DNA of 64,000 nucleotides from Channallabes apus (GCA_030522415.1 CM060108.1:43754256-43818255); one strand, 5' to 3'; positions 11,357 to 23,589 are shown, numbered from the stretch's first letter. Translations and numbers: made by a program. The notes: generated by a model from the sequence alone, not told the origin.

Positions 11357-12919
11357 TTATTTTTTCCCCAGTCATCCTCACGTTAATGCATCAGTCTATG
11401 ATCTTGTAAGATATATGTGGGTTACATTTTCAGCTCAGGAGCTATCATGTGGCCACAAGCCCTTTGAGACCAAATGCCTTGTTTTTATTAGCAACACCAC
11501 ACACACACACACACAAACACACAAACGAAAATCATTCTTAGAAATAGCTCAAAGTAAGTTTGCAAGTTTGGCTGAGTTGTAACTCGACACGTCGTTTTTG
11601 AAAATTAAATATATAAACAGTTTTTAATAAACCGCTAAATAATAATGTTCACCTTTTTTTTTTAAATATCTATATAGCATTCCTAATTATTCTATTTTTA
11701 AACATTCCCAGTGACAAGCAATGGAAAGTCGCTCAAAAACTAAACAAAACAATGTGCAGTCAAGATGTGCTGATGTAATTTACGAGTTGGTGTATATATA
11801 TATTTTTTTTATTAAAAAAATAACGATGAATTGTTTGTTTTGTTTTTATATTGGTTGTAATGCTGCATGTATCAAGTAGTTTCAGAGCTGTGTGAGAGCA
11901 TAATGAAGTATTTCTCAATCAGTAAAAACAAAAATACCTGAGATCTCTGCTGCGTCTCTTGCTCCATGGTGGAGGTAGCTCTGTTCAAGGGCGTATGGAG
12001 CCACCCCTGAGTGCAGACCGGAGGATGAGGAGGATGTCGAACTGCCTGCAGCCAGTGGAGACTGCTTGATGTAGGGCGACACAGCGGATGAAGGCCAGTG
12101 CGCCGTGGCGGCGGCGGTGTACGGCGAAGGACACTCCAGTGGTCCACTCATGGACGGCGGTGAATGAAGCGGACTGCTGCCGCTTCCGGTGCTGTTGCCG
12201 GTGTTCTCGTGCGCGTACTCTCCGCCGCTGCTCGAGGTCACCTGGCACGCCGGGGACATGTACGCTGAGCTCGGACTCGGTACGTGGTGAGCGGCGGCTC
12301 CGAGCCCGTCATAGCCTGTCACCGCGTCAAGGTTGTAACCGCCAGCATGACACGCGAGAGGCGCCGGTGGAGGCTGGAAGTCGAAGTTTTGCGGCAGTAC
12401 CGAGGCGCCAAAGCCGAGCCCGTTCATCATACGGTACATGGGTTTGAGAGTTTGGCATTTTCTCCGGAAACCGCGTGGGCGCCTCCGAAAAGAGCCTTCT
12501 TCAAACATGAACTCGCTACCCGGGTCAATGGTCCAGTAGTGACCCTTACCAGGCCGCCCAAGACCCTTGGGCAGCTTGATAAAACACTCGTTGAGAGAGA
12601 GATTGTGCCTTACGGAATTTTTCCAGCCTTGATAGGAGCCACGGAAAAACGGGAACCGGGCCTGGAGGAACTGATAGATCTCGCTTAGAGTCAGCCGTTT
12701 AGTCGGAGAGCTCTGGATAGCCATCACGATCAGGGCGATGTAGGAGTACGGTGGCTTCTCAGGACGCCTCATGCCTGAATTGGACTTCTTAGTTTTTGAC
12801 GCGTTTGCGCTGGTGGTGCTCTCTAGAACCGTGCGTGAACTTTGGAGCGCAGAGTGCACGGGACTCGAGCGCATAGACTGCGGCGGGTCTAGCTGCTGTT
12901 GCGCGGTTTCAGTCGTCAT
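9071..12919 (-). CDS. foxf2: Forkhead box F2 transcription factor
   Basis: Two exons: 12919-11938 and 9261-9071, giving 390 residues (human FOXF2 is somewhat longer, 444). The start MTTE matches the family start. The forkhead DNA-binding domain spans about residues 51-145 ([20 protein letters not shown]; helix 3 with [13 protein letters not shown]), followed by basic [11 protein letters not shown] Ser/Gly/Pro-rich middle follows, then the family C terminus ending DIKPCVM. Exon 1 ends CAG/GTATTT; exon 2 follows TTGATTGCAG; the junction splits a codon after its first base and reads through as EIS-V-GIPRYQ. The tail [12 protein letters not shown] and ending favour FOXF2 over FOXF1. It regulates mesenchymal development in the nucleus. 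Whether it is the a or b teleost paralogue cannot be decided. foxq1 lies 7.5 kb upstream on the same strand, as in the vertebrate cluster. Confidence 0.96.
10850..11250. promoter_or_regulatory. Candidate intronic regulatory block
   Basis: Clearly richer in G and C than the rest of the intron and free of simple repeats. It carries motif-like words: ACATTCCA (TEAD-like), TGATTGGC (CCAAT/PBX-like), AAAGGTCAAA (nuclear receptor half-site-like) and CCAAATAG. These words are short and common; composition is the main evidence. Conservation was not tested. Confidence 0.3.
11300..11389. repeat. 20-bp inverted repeat around TTTA microsatellite
   Basis: GCATTAACGTGAGTATGACT at 11300-11319 pairs with 11370-11389 with one mismatch. 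The 50-base loop is mostly TTTA repeats. It would fold in the foxf2 pre-mRNA. It could also be the remnant of a tiny fold-back transposon; no target duplication was seen. Confidence 0.8.
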
Positions 12920-13480
12920 CCCTGCGATCTGGTCTAAAAAAAATATTTATATATATATAATATACTAATAATAATAATTGTAATAATTTAGGATAATCCG
13001 AACTGAATTTTAAATCAGTCCCGCGCTGACAGTCCCGTGCTGTAAGTGGTCTAGATAAATCTGTCTCTCGAGCTGGGATTTATTTTTCCACTGCACCAAC
13101 AGCACTACGTGTCGCCGAGGCAGCGACTCATGCTCGGTCTCCCGGTGGCCATCGCGATGACTGAATCCTTAAAGAGAAGAAAGCGTCTCACGCAACTGAG
13201 CAGTGCGGCCAAACAAAACGAGACCACCTATCAATTCGTAAATATCTCTCTCTCTCTCTCTCTCTCAATCTCTCCCTCCACTACAGAGACCCACCCCACT
13301 CTTCCTCCCTGTCTGGCCCTCGTCCATCGATCAGAGCAACAGGAGTTTGTGCAGAGTCATAGCACATGAGCCCGATACACGCGATCACGCCGTTCATCAT
13401 CGACCTCTCCGACGTTTCAGTCATCATCGCCACACGCCAGACCTCGGTAATTAATCACCGCCGCTTTTCCCACTTAAGGT
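12920..13480 (-). promoter_or_regulatory. foxf2 5' leader and promoter region (approximate)
   Basis: The stretch upstream of the ATG is GC-richer than its surroundings from about 13000 to 13460, with one CT run (about 13243-13267). A TATA-like AAAATAAAT reads on the minus strand near 13085 and GATAA near 13056. The start of transcription cannot be placed from sequence. Confidence 0.4.
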
Positions 13481-14510
13481 ATAAGCGTTAAAGATGAAGT
13501 GAAGCTGGACTCAAGAAGAAGTGATTCTCATGGAATAGAGAATTTGGAGAAACACCAGGATGCGTTGCATTTTGTCCAATATTATTTTATTATATTATAC
13601 GTATTATACGTCGCAAAATGCAATAAAGTCTATTTATGGCAGAATCTGCAAAATATTTGTTACTTTTATGGTTGCACATATATGCATATAAAATTAAGTT
13701 TTAGCTCATTTGCTACTATAATATATAGCTAGGCATGTGAAGTCTTAATATGATATGACCATCAGTGCTTAAAAATGCTTAAAAATGCAACACCAATAAG
13801 TTTTTTTGGAGTTACTGATTGGTCAGATCATTTAGGACAGTCTTACTGGAGCTGAATATTTAAAAGGTGTTTGTTACACATAACTTATTTACTCTCTTTT
13901 TTTAAATATTGGGCTAGTAATATAGGCTATAAATAAAAATATGCTGTTATCTGATCTGATCCAACACACAAATAATGTTGCTCTCCACAATCATATTGGT
14001 ATCCCTCTACCGTTATCTAATGCTGGTGAAGATGAACTCTGATTGAAAATAAGGTAAAGCAGAGGAGATAACGCGGTTTGATTGGAACATCCGTTTCAGA
14101 AATGGGGGAGGGTGTGTGTGCATGTGTGTGCGTGCGCGCGCTTGTAAAGGGCTGTTCTGTATAAATGACTTGGACATTTGAGTGGAAGCAGGCTTTTTCC
14201 ATCAGACCGCTCCGAGGCTGTATGCCACACACAGTGCGGTTTCAGTTTACCAGCGCGAGTCCGGGCTCCCTGGAGAGCCGAGCTAATTAATTGTAGAAAG
14301 TGAGTTTAATTACCTATAGATGGCCTACCAAACTAGAATGAATCTGGAAATATACTACTACTACTACTACTACTACTAATAATAATAATAAAAAGATCTG
14401 AACCAAAAAATCTCTAATAACCTTTTGTTCGCATAATCATTATCAAGTCTTGCTCTATCCTGCTACTCTTTTGCAAGATGATAGAGGAATAGATAATCAG
14501 TAATATCATG

Positions 14511-14546
<36 letters not shown>

Positions 14547-15915
14547 TTTGTTTGCTTGTTTGTTTATTTATTTGTTTGTTTCCTGACAAGTCTGTGTTTG
14601 TTACACCAAGTCTACAATTTGTGTATTTGTGTGTTACACAAATTTCAAAATTTTGCTATTGTGTGACCCAAAACAAACAAAATAAACAAATAAATAAACA
14701 AAAAACTAACATGCTGATAGAAGGTCTAAATAAGACACAGTTAACAATGAATGAAATATATATTTTTTTGCCCTACTCAGGTCTGGCTATTGTTTCATAA
14801 GGTACATAAAACGTCACTTTAATTGCTAAATCAATCTGTTTCTAAAAGAGAATAATAAAATTGTTTCGTGGTTTCTAGGTGGTTGGAAATGCGCAGAAAC
14901 ACCCCCTGCGGTGCTACATTCAAAGCCATTTGCTTTCATCAAAGAAGCCGAAACAGGGGACTTGAAGATAAAAATCCACTCTCACCCTAACAATAAAGTA
15001 AAGAATAATAATATCCACCGAATTTCCGGCAACATCAAACCTAATATCCCTGCTGCGTTCAGGATGCGCGACCGCCTTAAAGGAAGCTTTGCTCGGCGCA
15101 AAGAAAGAAGAAACATCCCAACTTTTAAAAGAATACTTGAAAGACTTTTAAAAGGTTAACTCTAGCCTATAAGAGCACGACTCTGGGAATACATTGTTGT
15201 GATATACAAGGAGCTTTGCCTGAATTCTTTTTTTATTATTATGATTTTATTTTTGATGACCTATTTATCTAAAATTAGCCTCACAGCCTTTGGTTCTGTT
15301 TAACTCGGAAAACGGGTTGTAGAATAGTGAACTCTGCTCGTTTTTTTCTCAGGCGGATATTTGTAGTCCTAGGCAGAAAATATAAATACTGAATTCCCAA
15401 ATCCGTCTGTGTCCGCTCTCAGGGGAAAAAAACAGTCAACACTGTATTGAGAGAGGCGCCTCTGAAGGACTTTTCCCCTCTCACACAGTTTATAATATAA
15501 AATAAACAAATAAATATACCAATTTGTTTAAAACTGATAGGTTACGTTTGTCCTTTTGCTTCCAATAAACTGAGTGCAATTAAGTCGTTCTATTAAAGAA
15601 AGTTAACTACGAAAGAAAATGAAGCTTATGCGTTCCGTCAAGCATGAATAAAGCAATAGAATTTATTTGAATATAGTTGCCAAACATTTTTTCAGTAAGT
15701 TGCCTAATGAGACAAGATTAAATGAATATGTTGCCTTAGGGCCATTTCCTATGGTTTAGAACGATGAATACAGCTCCCCCATATTTCCTCACTCAGTGGA
15801 ATGAGCCGTTTCCGGCGTATAAACATGAATTAGCCTACATTCTGTTGACTGAGTGAAGACTCCTTATTAGACTGCTTATTAGCTGCCTATTAGAGATTCT
15901 TATGTGTTGACAAGA

Positions 15916-15984
<69 letters not shown>

Positions 15985-16718
15985 ATATAATTATTTCAAT
16001 ATCACGTCACATAGGTGGGTGTGGTCAGCATCAACCAGGATGTGAGTCATCCAGACGCATAGGAAACCGATCTATGCGTCATTTGCCCTAAAATGTACTC
16101 CTATAAAAATAACACAGAAAAATAATAATAATAATAATAAACATCGTTCAAGCTCTGCGCATATATTTAGCTTTATTATATAATATTTTCACAAATAACT
16201 ATTTCTAATTATATAGAGGTGATAGTTTTGAAGAGACTCATATTTTTGTTTGTTGTTCGTTTTATATTATAAAAGCAAGAAAGCTTAAACAAAATTTATT
16301 CATATATTTTATAAACACTATAAACACTATATTCATCTCTGCACCCTATAGGTAAAGATTTTTCTACTAATTGTTTTACGGCGAAAAGGAAATGCCTGTG
16401 ATGTATGAACAATCGTGGTAATTATTTTTAAAAATAAATAACAGTAAATAAGGACAAACGAGTGGTTTTATTTGCTCCTACGTCGTTAAATTGTGCTGTT
16501 CATTACTACCTGTAGGCTGCAGCATTGACTCTCCATTACAGCCTCATGGTCACCTGTACCAACCCAGTCACGTGGTGCAGTTCCATTGCCTACACCTGGT
16601 TTTGTAAACGCATAACCGTACTTGCAGTGTTCAGCTATCCTTAAAAAAATGGCCACAGCATGCAATAAATTAACAATCAAAAGAACATCTACCATGTGAA
16701 ACATTCTTCAACTGTGCT

Positions 16719-16817
<99 letters not shown>

Positions 16818-16886
16818 CTTTCCTTTCTCTCTCTCCTCATGCAACAATCCCTATCACTACTCTCTGCCTTACAACCTCTGTAAATA
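13481..16886. other. foxf2-foxq1 intergenic, microsatellites
   Basis: No gene found. It holds TTTA (about 14513-14549), GATA/AGAT (15919-15984) and CT-then-AT (16725-16811) microsatellites. A TATA-like GTATAAATG near 14159 followed by a GC-richer 100 bp (14200-14290) could be a promoter for an untranslated transcript; this is weak. An 82-codon frame at 14911-15159 matches nothing I know. Confidence 0.55.
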
Positions 16887-17927
16887 CACCATCTGGCCAA
16901 AATAAAGTCACCATTTTAGAAAGGTCAAATTATTGCCCTGCATCAAGCAACAAAAACAAGAAGGGGGTACAGCTATATAAAAAAAATGAAACTTGGATAA
17001 GTTTGGATGAACTTGGATGAACTTGGATAAGTTTCATTTTGGTGTCCTAAAACATGATATGATAGTATTAACAATTCGCTGAAGAACTCAAGAAGAAATC
17101 AAGAATAAAATAAACGAATTAAAAAATATTAGCAATTAATTAAATGCTTGGTAAATTTGCATTGTGAAAACAATGGACATGATTGAACATAGCTATATTT
17201 CATACTGAAAGTAGGAGAATTTTAACACACAATGTGATGAGAAATGGAACTTAACAGCTGTGTGTTCATAAGAAAACCTGTTGCTAAGACTAACCAGAGA
17301 AAAAAATCTTTCAGTTTGCTAGGGAGCATAAAGAATGGAATGTGGAGCAATGGATGAAGATAATGTGGTCTGATGAGTTCAGACTGACACAATTTCAGAA
17401 CATAGTGGCCATCATGCAAAATATCCATTGTACAAGTGTCTGGAGGCAGTATTATGATTAGGGTTCCTTAAGTTGGTTAAGGTTAAGTCAGCTGACAAAC
17501 TGAATGTATTAAATGACAAGGATATTACATATGTGGGTTTTTTTTTCTCTCATGCTATTGCCTTATTCCTCAACTCTATGGTTTTTAGAGCTGTCTCTAT
17601 GTATGATGAAGACCCTTTCACTTCAGGTTATCCTCATTTTTGCAAAATTTAAAGTTTTAGCAGGTGCAACTAACTTTATTAGTGCCTTTTGTTTCTCCTT
17701 TTTATTTTGTTCTAAATTTGCCTAGACTCTATTATTTGCTTCTGGTCACCATAGTCTGTTGGTCATCCTTCATTACTTCATTTTTTATTTAACTTCCTCT
17801 CATTTTCTTATGTCTTGGATTTTAATAGTTAAAGAACAAACTTTTACCAACCAAATATTAGCTCCAGCTGCCTGAGGACTAATTTTTACATATGAATTAG
17901 AACCAATGAAAATAAAGGTGGCCAAAC
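16887..17927 (+). mobile_element. Decayed Tc1-like transposon
   Basis: The ends share a GGCCA core in inverted orientation (CTGGCCAAAATAAAG near 16893 and AATAAAGGTGGCCA near 17911). Between 17290 and 17380 the plus strand, across frame breaks, encodes words of a Tc1 transposase (REHKEWNVEQWMK, MWSDEF), where the D belongs to the first catalytic position. The rest is eroded and internally rearranged. Not functional. Confidence 0.6.
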
Positions 17928-18016
17928 ATAATCTTAGTGTGTGCGACACTGTGTATGTGCATTTGGGATGTCAAATTTGAATGTGTCATTTTGTAAGGGC
18001 AAGTCATTATTAGACA

Positions 18017-18530
18017 AAAGCCCTATCCGGACGGGACTAGGTTTACAGGGGGTCGTTAGAGAAATTTCTGTTTCACAGACGTAATTTGTGATTTTAGTCC
18101 AGTCCGAATCTGCCATGTCTGTCTGTCTCTCACACGACCTCTGTAAAAATTCCAGAGCAAATTATCTACTGTTTTTCAGCAAACTCAGCGGTCCTCTGAG
18201 AAGTCTAATCCCGTCCGAATGCGAATGTCCGTGATAGCCGAAAATGTTTTTTTTTTTCCAAAACGCGTTTTCTTTTGTGTTTTGGTCAACGTAGTTGACT
18301 ACGTACTACGTACTATCTCTAGCGCACCTATATTCAAGTTTGCGCACCAACGCAAACCAACGCACATGTGGTTTTTATGCAACGCCCACATATGAAACAC
18401 ATACTCCTACCTCCGTAATAAACACGATGTTAGTCCAGTCCGAATGCATACATTAATTGACAGACGTCGTCTGAAAAAAATTCCAACTCAAACGTCGTTT
18501 GGAAAACTAGTTCCGTCCGAATAGGACTTT
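18017..18530. mobile_element. DNA-transposon miniature, family unknown
   Basis: About 23-bp terminal inverted repeats (AAGCCCTATCCGGACGGGAC type at 18018-18040; its inverse at 18507-18529, three mismatches). The word TTAGTCCAGTCCGAAT recurs inside at about 18093 and 18431, with TCCCGTCCGAATGCG in between. No coding frame. No convincing target duplication, so the superfamily is open. Confidence 0.65.
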
Positions 18531-18635
18531 ATTCTAATAAATTATATATGAATTAGTAAGAGATTATGTGGCTAGACAAATTCATTATAGCACGTGAGTG
18601 TCTAAGAGATATGTAAGATTTTGTTATGATTACAT

Positions 18636-18999
18636 TGGGTGGTGTAGTGGTTAGCACTGTCGTCTTGCACCTCCAGGGTCTGGGTTCGATTCCCGGCCAG
18701 GCTCGATTCCCGTCTCTGTGTGCATGGAGTTTGCATGTTCTCCCCGTGCTTGGTGGGTTTCCTCCGGGTACTCCGGTTTCCTCCCACAGTCCAAAGACAG
18801 GCAGATTGGGCTAATTGGCATTCCCAAATTGACCATAGTGTGTGAATGAGTGTGTGTGTGTGTGTGCTCTGCGATGGATTGGCATGCTGTACAGGGTGTA
18901 CCCTGCCTCGTGCCCTGAGTCTCCTGGGATAGGCTCCAGGTCTCCGCGACCCTAAATACAGGATAAAGCGGTATAGAAAATGAATGAATGAATGAATGA
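18636..18999 (+). mobile_element. tRNA-derived SINE (family 1, copy 2)
   Basis: Full-length head-to-tail copy: A box TGGTGTAGTGG at about 18639, B box GGTTCGATTCC at about 18682, body, and a TGAA tail to 18999. It has the extra 17-bp internal GGCCAGGCTCGATTCCC segment that copy 5 lacks. The flanks GATTACA/GATACAA are at best a degraded target duplication. Confidence 0.88.
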
Positions 19000-20381
19000 T
19001 ACAAATCCGTATTTAACAGTTAACCAAGATGTTCATTGTTAGGGGATTGCGTTGGTGATCACGTGCTTCACAGTCAATCGGGTTAAACCAATACTTTAAT
19101 TGAAGGATGTTAAAGTGGGCGTGTCTGAGGATTTTAACATATGCTTCAGTTAAGTGAGTTTGTGTTCATTTTATTATTTTATGGCATTGTGGAGAACGCA
19201 TCTTTAAACTGTCTAGTGTGACTTTTAAACTCATTAAACTATAACATCTTAAGAATAACGTGTCCGAATTAATGGCTGTGACCCTGACTGAGGTTCAGGA
19301 CCGTGGACAGCAGCTTGAACCCTCAACCTCCATCTTTAAAAAAAAAAAATCATATCGTGAAATACATACCATTTAGGGTGTCACGGAGATCTAGATTTAG
19401 TTATAATTTGTAATCATTCGTTTACATATTTGATAAACTAAAAATAAGCAAAAATATTTGTAAAAGTCTTATCTAATTTCTTAGGATATGACTGCATTTA
19501 ACTGAATTATATATTATTCACTAGAATATAGTATATATCAGTTATATTATCTTTTTAATATTATTAATACCTTGTATTATGTCTTATTATATTGTATTGT
19601 CTATTATATTAGGTTTTACTTTTTGTTAGGAATATATTTAACTGAAATTATAAATGAATAAAAAAACACATTCTCAGCAAAAATGCTAGTTATTCATTCT
19701 AAATAGAAACAAAAATAATAACACACATAACCTTTTGCTTCTTTTTCCTGCTCATTTGTTGTTTTATGTTTTAGTGTAAGCTATATAATTACGTCATCTT
19801 TCATTTCTTGAATGTTAACATTGTATTTCACAACACGTCTCATGAAAAAAGAAAATCACTTGCCACGTATTTTTACTTTGCTATAGAAATAAACATTTAT
19901 TTGCTCATTAAAACATTTCGCATGCATTATTTTCAGTAGACATTAGCAGTCCTGTGCAGTTTACAGGCAGAGCTGAGATTGTCATTGTACCTTTTAACTG
20001 ACCTTTTTTAATTATTAAAACAGAAACAAGAACAACATTGCTATCAGTGTCATTCCTTTTTAAAGTCAACAGAGCAAGCAAAGTGATATTTCAGTAGAGG
20101 CAAAAATAAATCCCTTTTGCAGCATCATTCCGAAAATGCAACACACACAAACAGGGGTAAATGACCAACAGCACATCATAAATACATGATACAACATTAT
20201 TATATAACATTATTTACTGACAGGACGAACATATCTCCTATATTTGTGCTTGTACTCCATTTTACGTTTACTAAAGTTCCCAAGTGCACCGGTGGCAACT
20301 TCTTGAAATGTATTCTGTTTAAAGTCTATAAGCAAGTACAGTGCGTTTAAAGTGCCAGATAAAAAAATGTCCTGCGCAGCA
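19000..20381 (-). other. 3' flank of foxq1
   Basis: AT-rich, no coding sequence. Part of it must be the foxq1 3' untranslated region. Minus-strand AATAAA words lie at about 19890-19900, roughly 490 bp past the stop; this is a candidate polyadenylation signal, not a proven one. Confidence 0.5.
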
Positions 20382-21356
20382 TTAGGATAATAAGTAGTCT
20401 ATTTGAAACGGGTGAAAGGCTGCGACTTTGGTGGACGGTGTGACCCTCGGGACCGGAAGACGCTCTGAACTTAGAGGTACGCTGAGAAAGTCTCTGTCAT
20501 GCCGGACTCCGGAGGACAAGTCCTCAAACGCGACGCCCATCAGGCCGTAGGAGCGGAGGGTACAGTGCACCGCGGAGCTCGGATCAAGCGAGTGAAGCGG
20601 TGCTCCGCGTGTCACGTAAGGAGTCGGTGCGGGAGCGCGCCCTGGCCAAGTGCCAGCAACGACGTCCTCTGGCACGCACTGGTCATCCGGCTGCTCCCTT
20701 TTGCGGAAAGGTCGGCTCAGGATGCTATCGATGGCGAACGGGCTCGTGAACTTTGTCGCTGAGGGAGCGCTTATAGAGTCTGAGGAGGCTTGGTTTGTGC
20801 TCTCGTCCTGCTCCCGGCCCGTCTTCTTACCGATGCGCTTCCTGCGTCGCCGGAATACGCCGTCGGCAAACGTGTACTCGCTGTGCGGGTTCAGCATCCA
20901 GTAGTTGTCTTTGCCCCAAGGGCGCGAGGGGTCGCGGAGCACCTTCAGGAAGCAGTCGTTGAGCGACAGGTTGTGCCGCACCGAGTTGCGCCAGCCCGTG
21001 TACGTGCCGCGGAAGAACGGGAATTTGCGCATGAGGTAGTCGTTTATCTCAGCGAGTGTCAGGCGGCCCGAGCTGGAGTCACGGATGGCCATGGCGATCA
21101 GGGCGATGTACGAGTACGGCGGCTTTGGTCTGCGCGTGTACGGCTTGCCCTTGTCCTTGGCCTCTATGCGCGCCGCCGCGGAGGACATGGCGGGGGAAGA
21201 CGCGACAGGTGCGCACGGGCTGTGCGCTGCGCAGTCACCATCTGAGCCCAGTTCGTCTTCTCCGGAGAGCGGGGATGGCACGCTGGTCTCGGCGTCGCTG
21301 CATGCCTCCTGCGCTTTCGCGTGGTGATGCGCGCCGCAGAAAACCTCCAGCTTCAT
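20382..21356 (-). CDS. foxq1: Forkhead box Q1 transcription factor
   Basis: Single-exon gene of 324 residues (human FOXQ1 is about 400). Start MKLEVF; an acidic, Ser/Pro/Ala-rich N terminus with a short His-rich word near residue 10; the forkhead domain at about residues 77-170 ([49 protein letters not shown]), with the [10 protein letters not shown] basic tail typical of FOXQ1; and a conserved-looking end [10 protein letters not shown]. It binds forkhead sites in the nucleus and acts in epithelial and neural crest-related programmes in vertebrates. Lack of introns is normal for this gene. It stands upstream of foxf2 on the same strand, matching cluster order. The overlapping plus-strand frames are GC-driven shadows. 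The a/b paralogue is not resolved. Confidence 0.95.
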   Translation of the reverse strand: MKLEVFCGAHHHAKAQEACSDAETSVPSPLSGEDELGSDGDCAAHSPCAPVASSPAMSSAAARIEAKDKGKPYTRRPKPPYSYIALIAMAIRDSSSGRLTLAEINDYLMRKFPFFRGTYTGWRNSVRHNLSLNDCFLKVLRDPSRPWGKDNYWMLNPHSEYTFADGVFRRRRKRIGKKTGREQDESTNQASSDSISAPSATKFTSPFAIDSILSRPFRKREQPDDQCVPEDVVAGTWPGRAPAPTPYVTRGAPLHSLDPSSAVHCTLRSYGLMGVAFEDLSSGVRHDRDFLSVPLSSERLPVPRVTPSTKVAAFHPFQIDYLLS

Positions 21357-21527
21357 GGTCAGAAGAAAAGTTTAAGGAAAAAAAAAAAAGGAAGACAAGT
21401 AAAATCCCTGGTGCTCACTGTAACTCAGACCAACCAGGCTAGCGATCAAGTGTCTCGGAGTTTGGAAGAGCAGCTGGAACTCTACCTGCGCAAGTGAAAG
21501 AACACATCCTATGTGAAAGAGAGCTGT

Positions 21528-21535
21528 CTAATATA
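21528..21535 (-). promoter_or_regulatory. foxq1 TATA-like box
   Basis: TATATTAG on the minus strand, about 175 bp upstream of the ATG, in a GC-richer flank. A start about 30 bp downstream (near 21500) would give a leader of about 145 nt. This is inferred from position only. Confidence 0.45.
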
Positions 21536-21599
21536 GAGCTCCGACACCTCCAGACCTGCCTACGGAGGCGGAGCCTCGAGCTTTATTCAACCTGACTTA

Positions 21600-22741
21600 C
21601 CAGAAGAAACGAACATTTAAAAACAAAAGGAAGAAAAAATAAACGATAAACAACTGTATAAAATACTGTCTTTACATTCGCAGCATTGATCATAAATAAA
21701 CTGGTGTTCGATGTTGCATGTATTCATTCCTCTTATTTAGATCACCTGCCTCACCTGAGCACTCACCTGTGCCGAGCAGGAAGTTCATGTGCACACAAGC
21801 AGGTGGCGTGCGCTTACCAGACATATTTTTAAGAAAGGGGGCGAGAGAGAAGGCTTATCTGGTTCACTTACGCAGACGATTTTGGACCGGTTTATACGTG
21901 TATAAACAACTTTATTAAAAGATTGTTTTAATATGAAAATAGTTTATGGTTGCTGATTAGAATAACGTGCAGAAAAGGTGTGGGAAAAACAGAGGTCACC
22001 ACGCAGGTTACGCGGGCGTGTGTTTGTGTGTTCAGCTTAAGTTACAACGTTTGAAAAGGAGGCAGATCTTGTGTCAATAACGGATGGACACGACAGGTTG
22101 GGGAAGAATTTGTCCCAATCGGTTAGCTTTGCTTTCTTTACCCAGGATGCGCCAATGTGTTCGGCTTGTTCATCAAATTTGTGATAATATTTCTTATGAA
22201 ATCAGATTAATTATTTGATAGAGGAATTTAACCAGAATATAAAAAAATCCTAAAAACCTTCTTAAAAAACAAGCAAACTTTAAATTTCCAATTTGAATTC
22301 CAGATTTATTACCTTTTCAAATATCTTCAATAGTTTTAATTATCTGCATAGGGATTTCGGCATAAGGTTCTTATAGATTGTGACCAAAGGGTTTTAAAAA
22401 AATAGTTGTTTATTTAGTTTAATTCACCTACCATTTAAACAATTATTACTTTTCTCCTGCCATGAATGTAGAATTCTATGCCAAACATGGATTTAAAAAT
22501 GAAGCACCTGACCATAGCCTATATCCAATGAGTCTTGGACAAGCTATTCTTATTTGAAATAAAATCCTAAACCTTTGTGTGGCCTTTGGTTGTCCTTCAC
22601 TGTGAGCAATAGGTATTGAATAAATGTTTTTCCCTTGTTACAGAAGATTCCACATAGAGCCCTTGTACAGTACATACACTTGAAGCACCATGAGGGTTTC
22701 TTTTTATCATCATAAAAGATTTGTAAACATTAAATGTCTAG
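21600..22741. other. Intergenic upstream of foxq1
   Basis: No gene or repeat family recognised. 21730-22160 is moderately GC-rich and could hold promoter-proximal elements; the rest is AT-rich. Confidence 0.5.
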
Positions 22742-23450
22742 AAAAGTGTATACAGAACAGTGGCAGAGAGAAAGTGTATAGGAAGGTTTGTATATGAAAG
22801 TGTGTATAGAATGGTAACAAGAAAGTATAGCATATAGGAAAGAGTGTATAGGAAACATTGTATAGTTAAGAATGTATAGGAATAGTGTGTATGGAAGAGT
22901 ATAATAGGAATAATGTATAGAGAATAATGTACAACCAAAAGGGTACTCCAATGGTATTCAACTCCAGTCCTGGAGGACTCCTGCTCTGCACATGTATTGC
23001 CCTCAGCACAACTGGTTTTATTAATCAGCTAATTAATAGGCTTTCTAAATTGAACTGGGCTAAGGTAAAGTGATAAAAAAATTGCTGCACAAGTGCACCA
23101 GCCTGTACCAGAGTTGAAAACCAATAATGTATACAGATAGTGTATAGTGGAAAAATGGACATGGAACAGTGTATGGGAAAAAAAATTATGAGGGAAGAGT
23201 GTATAAGGTGCAGTGTAAAGGAAAGAGTTTAAGGAAAAGATGAATTGGTAAGACTTTATAAGCCTATTGTAAAGTATATACAGGAGAAAAGGGGGAAATG
23301 TATAATAAAGTGGGCAGAGAAATTATATAGGGAATGGTGTATAGGCCTACTGTAAAGAAAGAGAGTATAACAAAAAGTGTTTAGATATCATTTTAAAGCA
23401 GAATTGTGTAAGAGGAGAGTGTATAAGGAAAAGTGTAGGGAGGTATAAAC
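22742..23450. repeat. Degenerate GTGTATAGGAA minisatellite
   Basis: Loose tandem repetition of a unit around GTGTATAGGAAAG in 22742-22935 and again 23126-23450, too irregular for a microsatellite. It explains the odd Tyr/Leu/His-rich frames on the minus strand. A MITE at 22945-23125 separates the two halves. Confidence 0.75.
22945..23125. mobile_element. hAT-like MITE relic in minisatellite
   Basis: Imperfect inverted ends (ATGGTATTCAACTCCAGTCC at left; GAGTTGAAAACCAATAAT at right) and a CCTGGAGGACTCCTG stretch like that of fish hAT miniatures. It interrupts the surrounding minisatellite. Target duplication not resolved because the host is repetitive. Confidence 0.55.
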
Positions 23451-23589
23451 ACTCAAAGTGATGTCTAGAATCCTCATTTTATAGTTGGCCTTCAGTTCAG
23501 AAACACTTAGCTTTACAAATAATCTTTCCTTACAACATAAGATTATTTAGCTAAAACTTTTAAATCCTAAAAAACTGTAGTATTGCTTT

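Larger units (their letters stand above)
9262..11937 (-). other. foxf2 intron 1
   Basis: A 2676-bp intron with GT (11937-11936) and AG (9263-9262) borders. Mostly AT-rich, with an AAT run (10410-10448), a TTTA run (about 11325-11358), a short CA tract (about 11498-11522) and no recognised transposon. A GC-richer block lies at 10850-11250 and a 20-bp inverted repeat at 11300-11389 (separate entries). Confidence 0.9.

Noticed and set aside
11300..11389. microRNA precursor
   Set aside because: The stem is only 20 bp with a 50-base low-complexity loop, shorter than a normal precursor stem.
12088..12688. Plus-strand frames over foxf2 exon 1
   Set aside because: Same reason: antisense shadows without domain or splice support.
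14911..15159. 82-codon basic frame between foxf2 and foxq1
   Set aside because: No recognised domain, no neighbours in frame, AT-rich codons. Length is compatible with chance.
20790..21245. Long plus-strand frames over foxq1
   Set aside because: Shadows of a GC-rich coding exon. The minus strand encodes an unmistakable forkhead protein.
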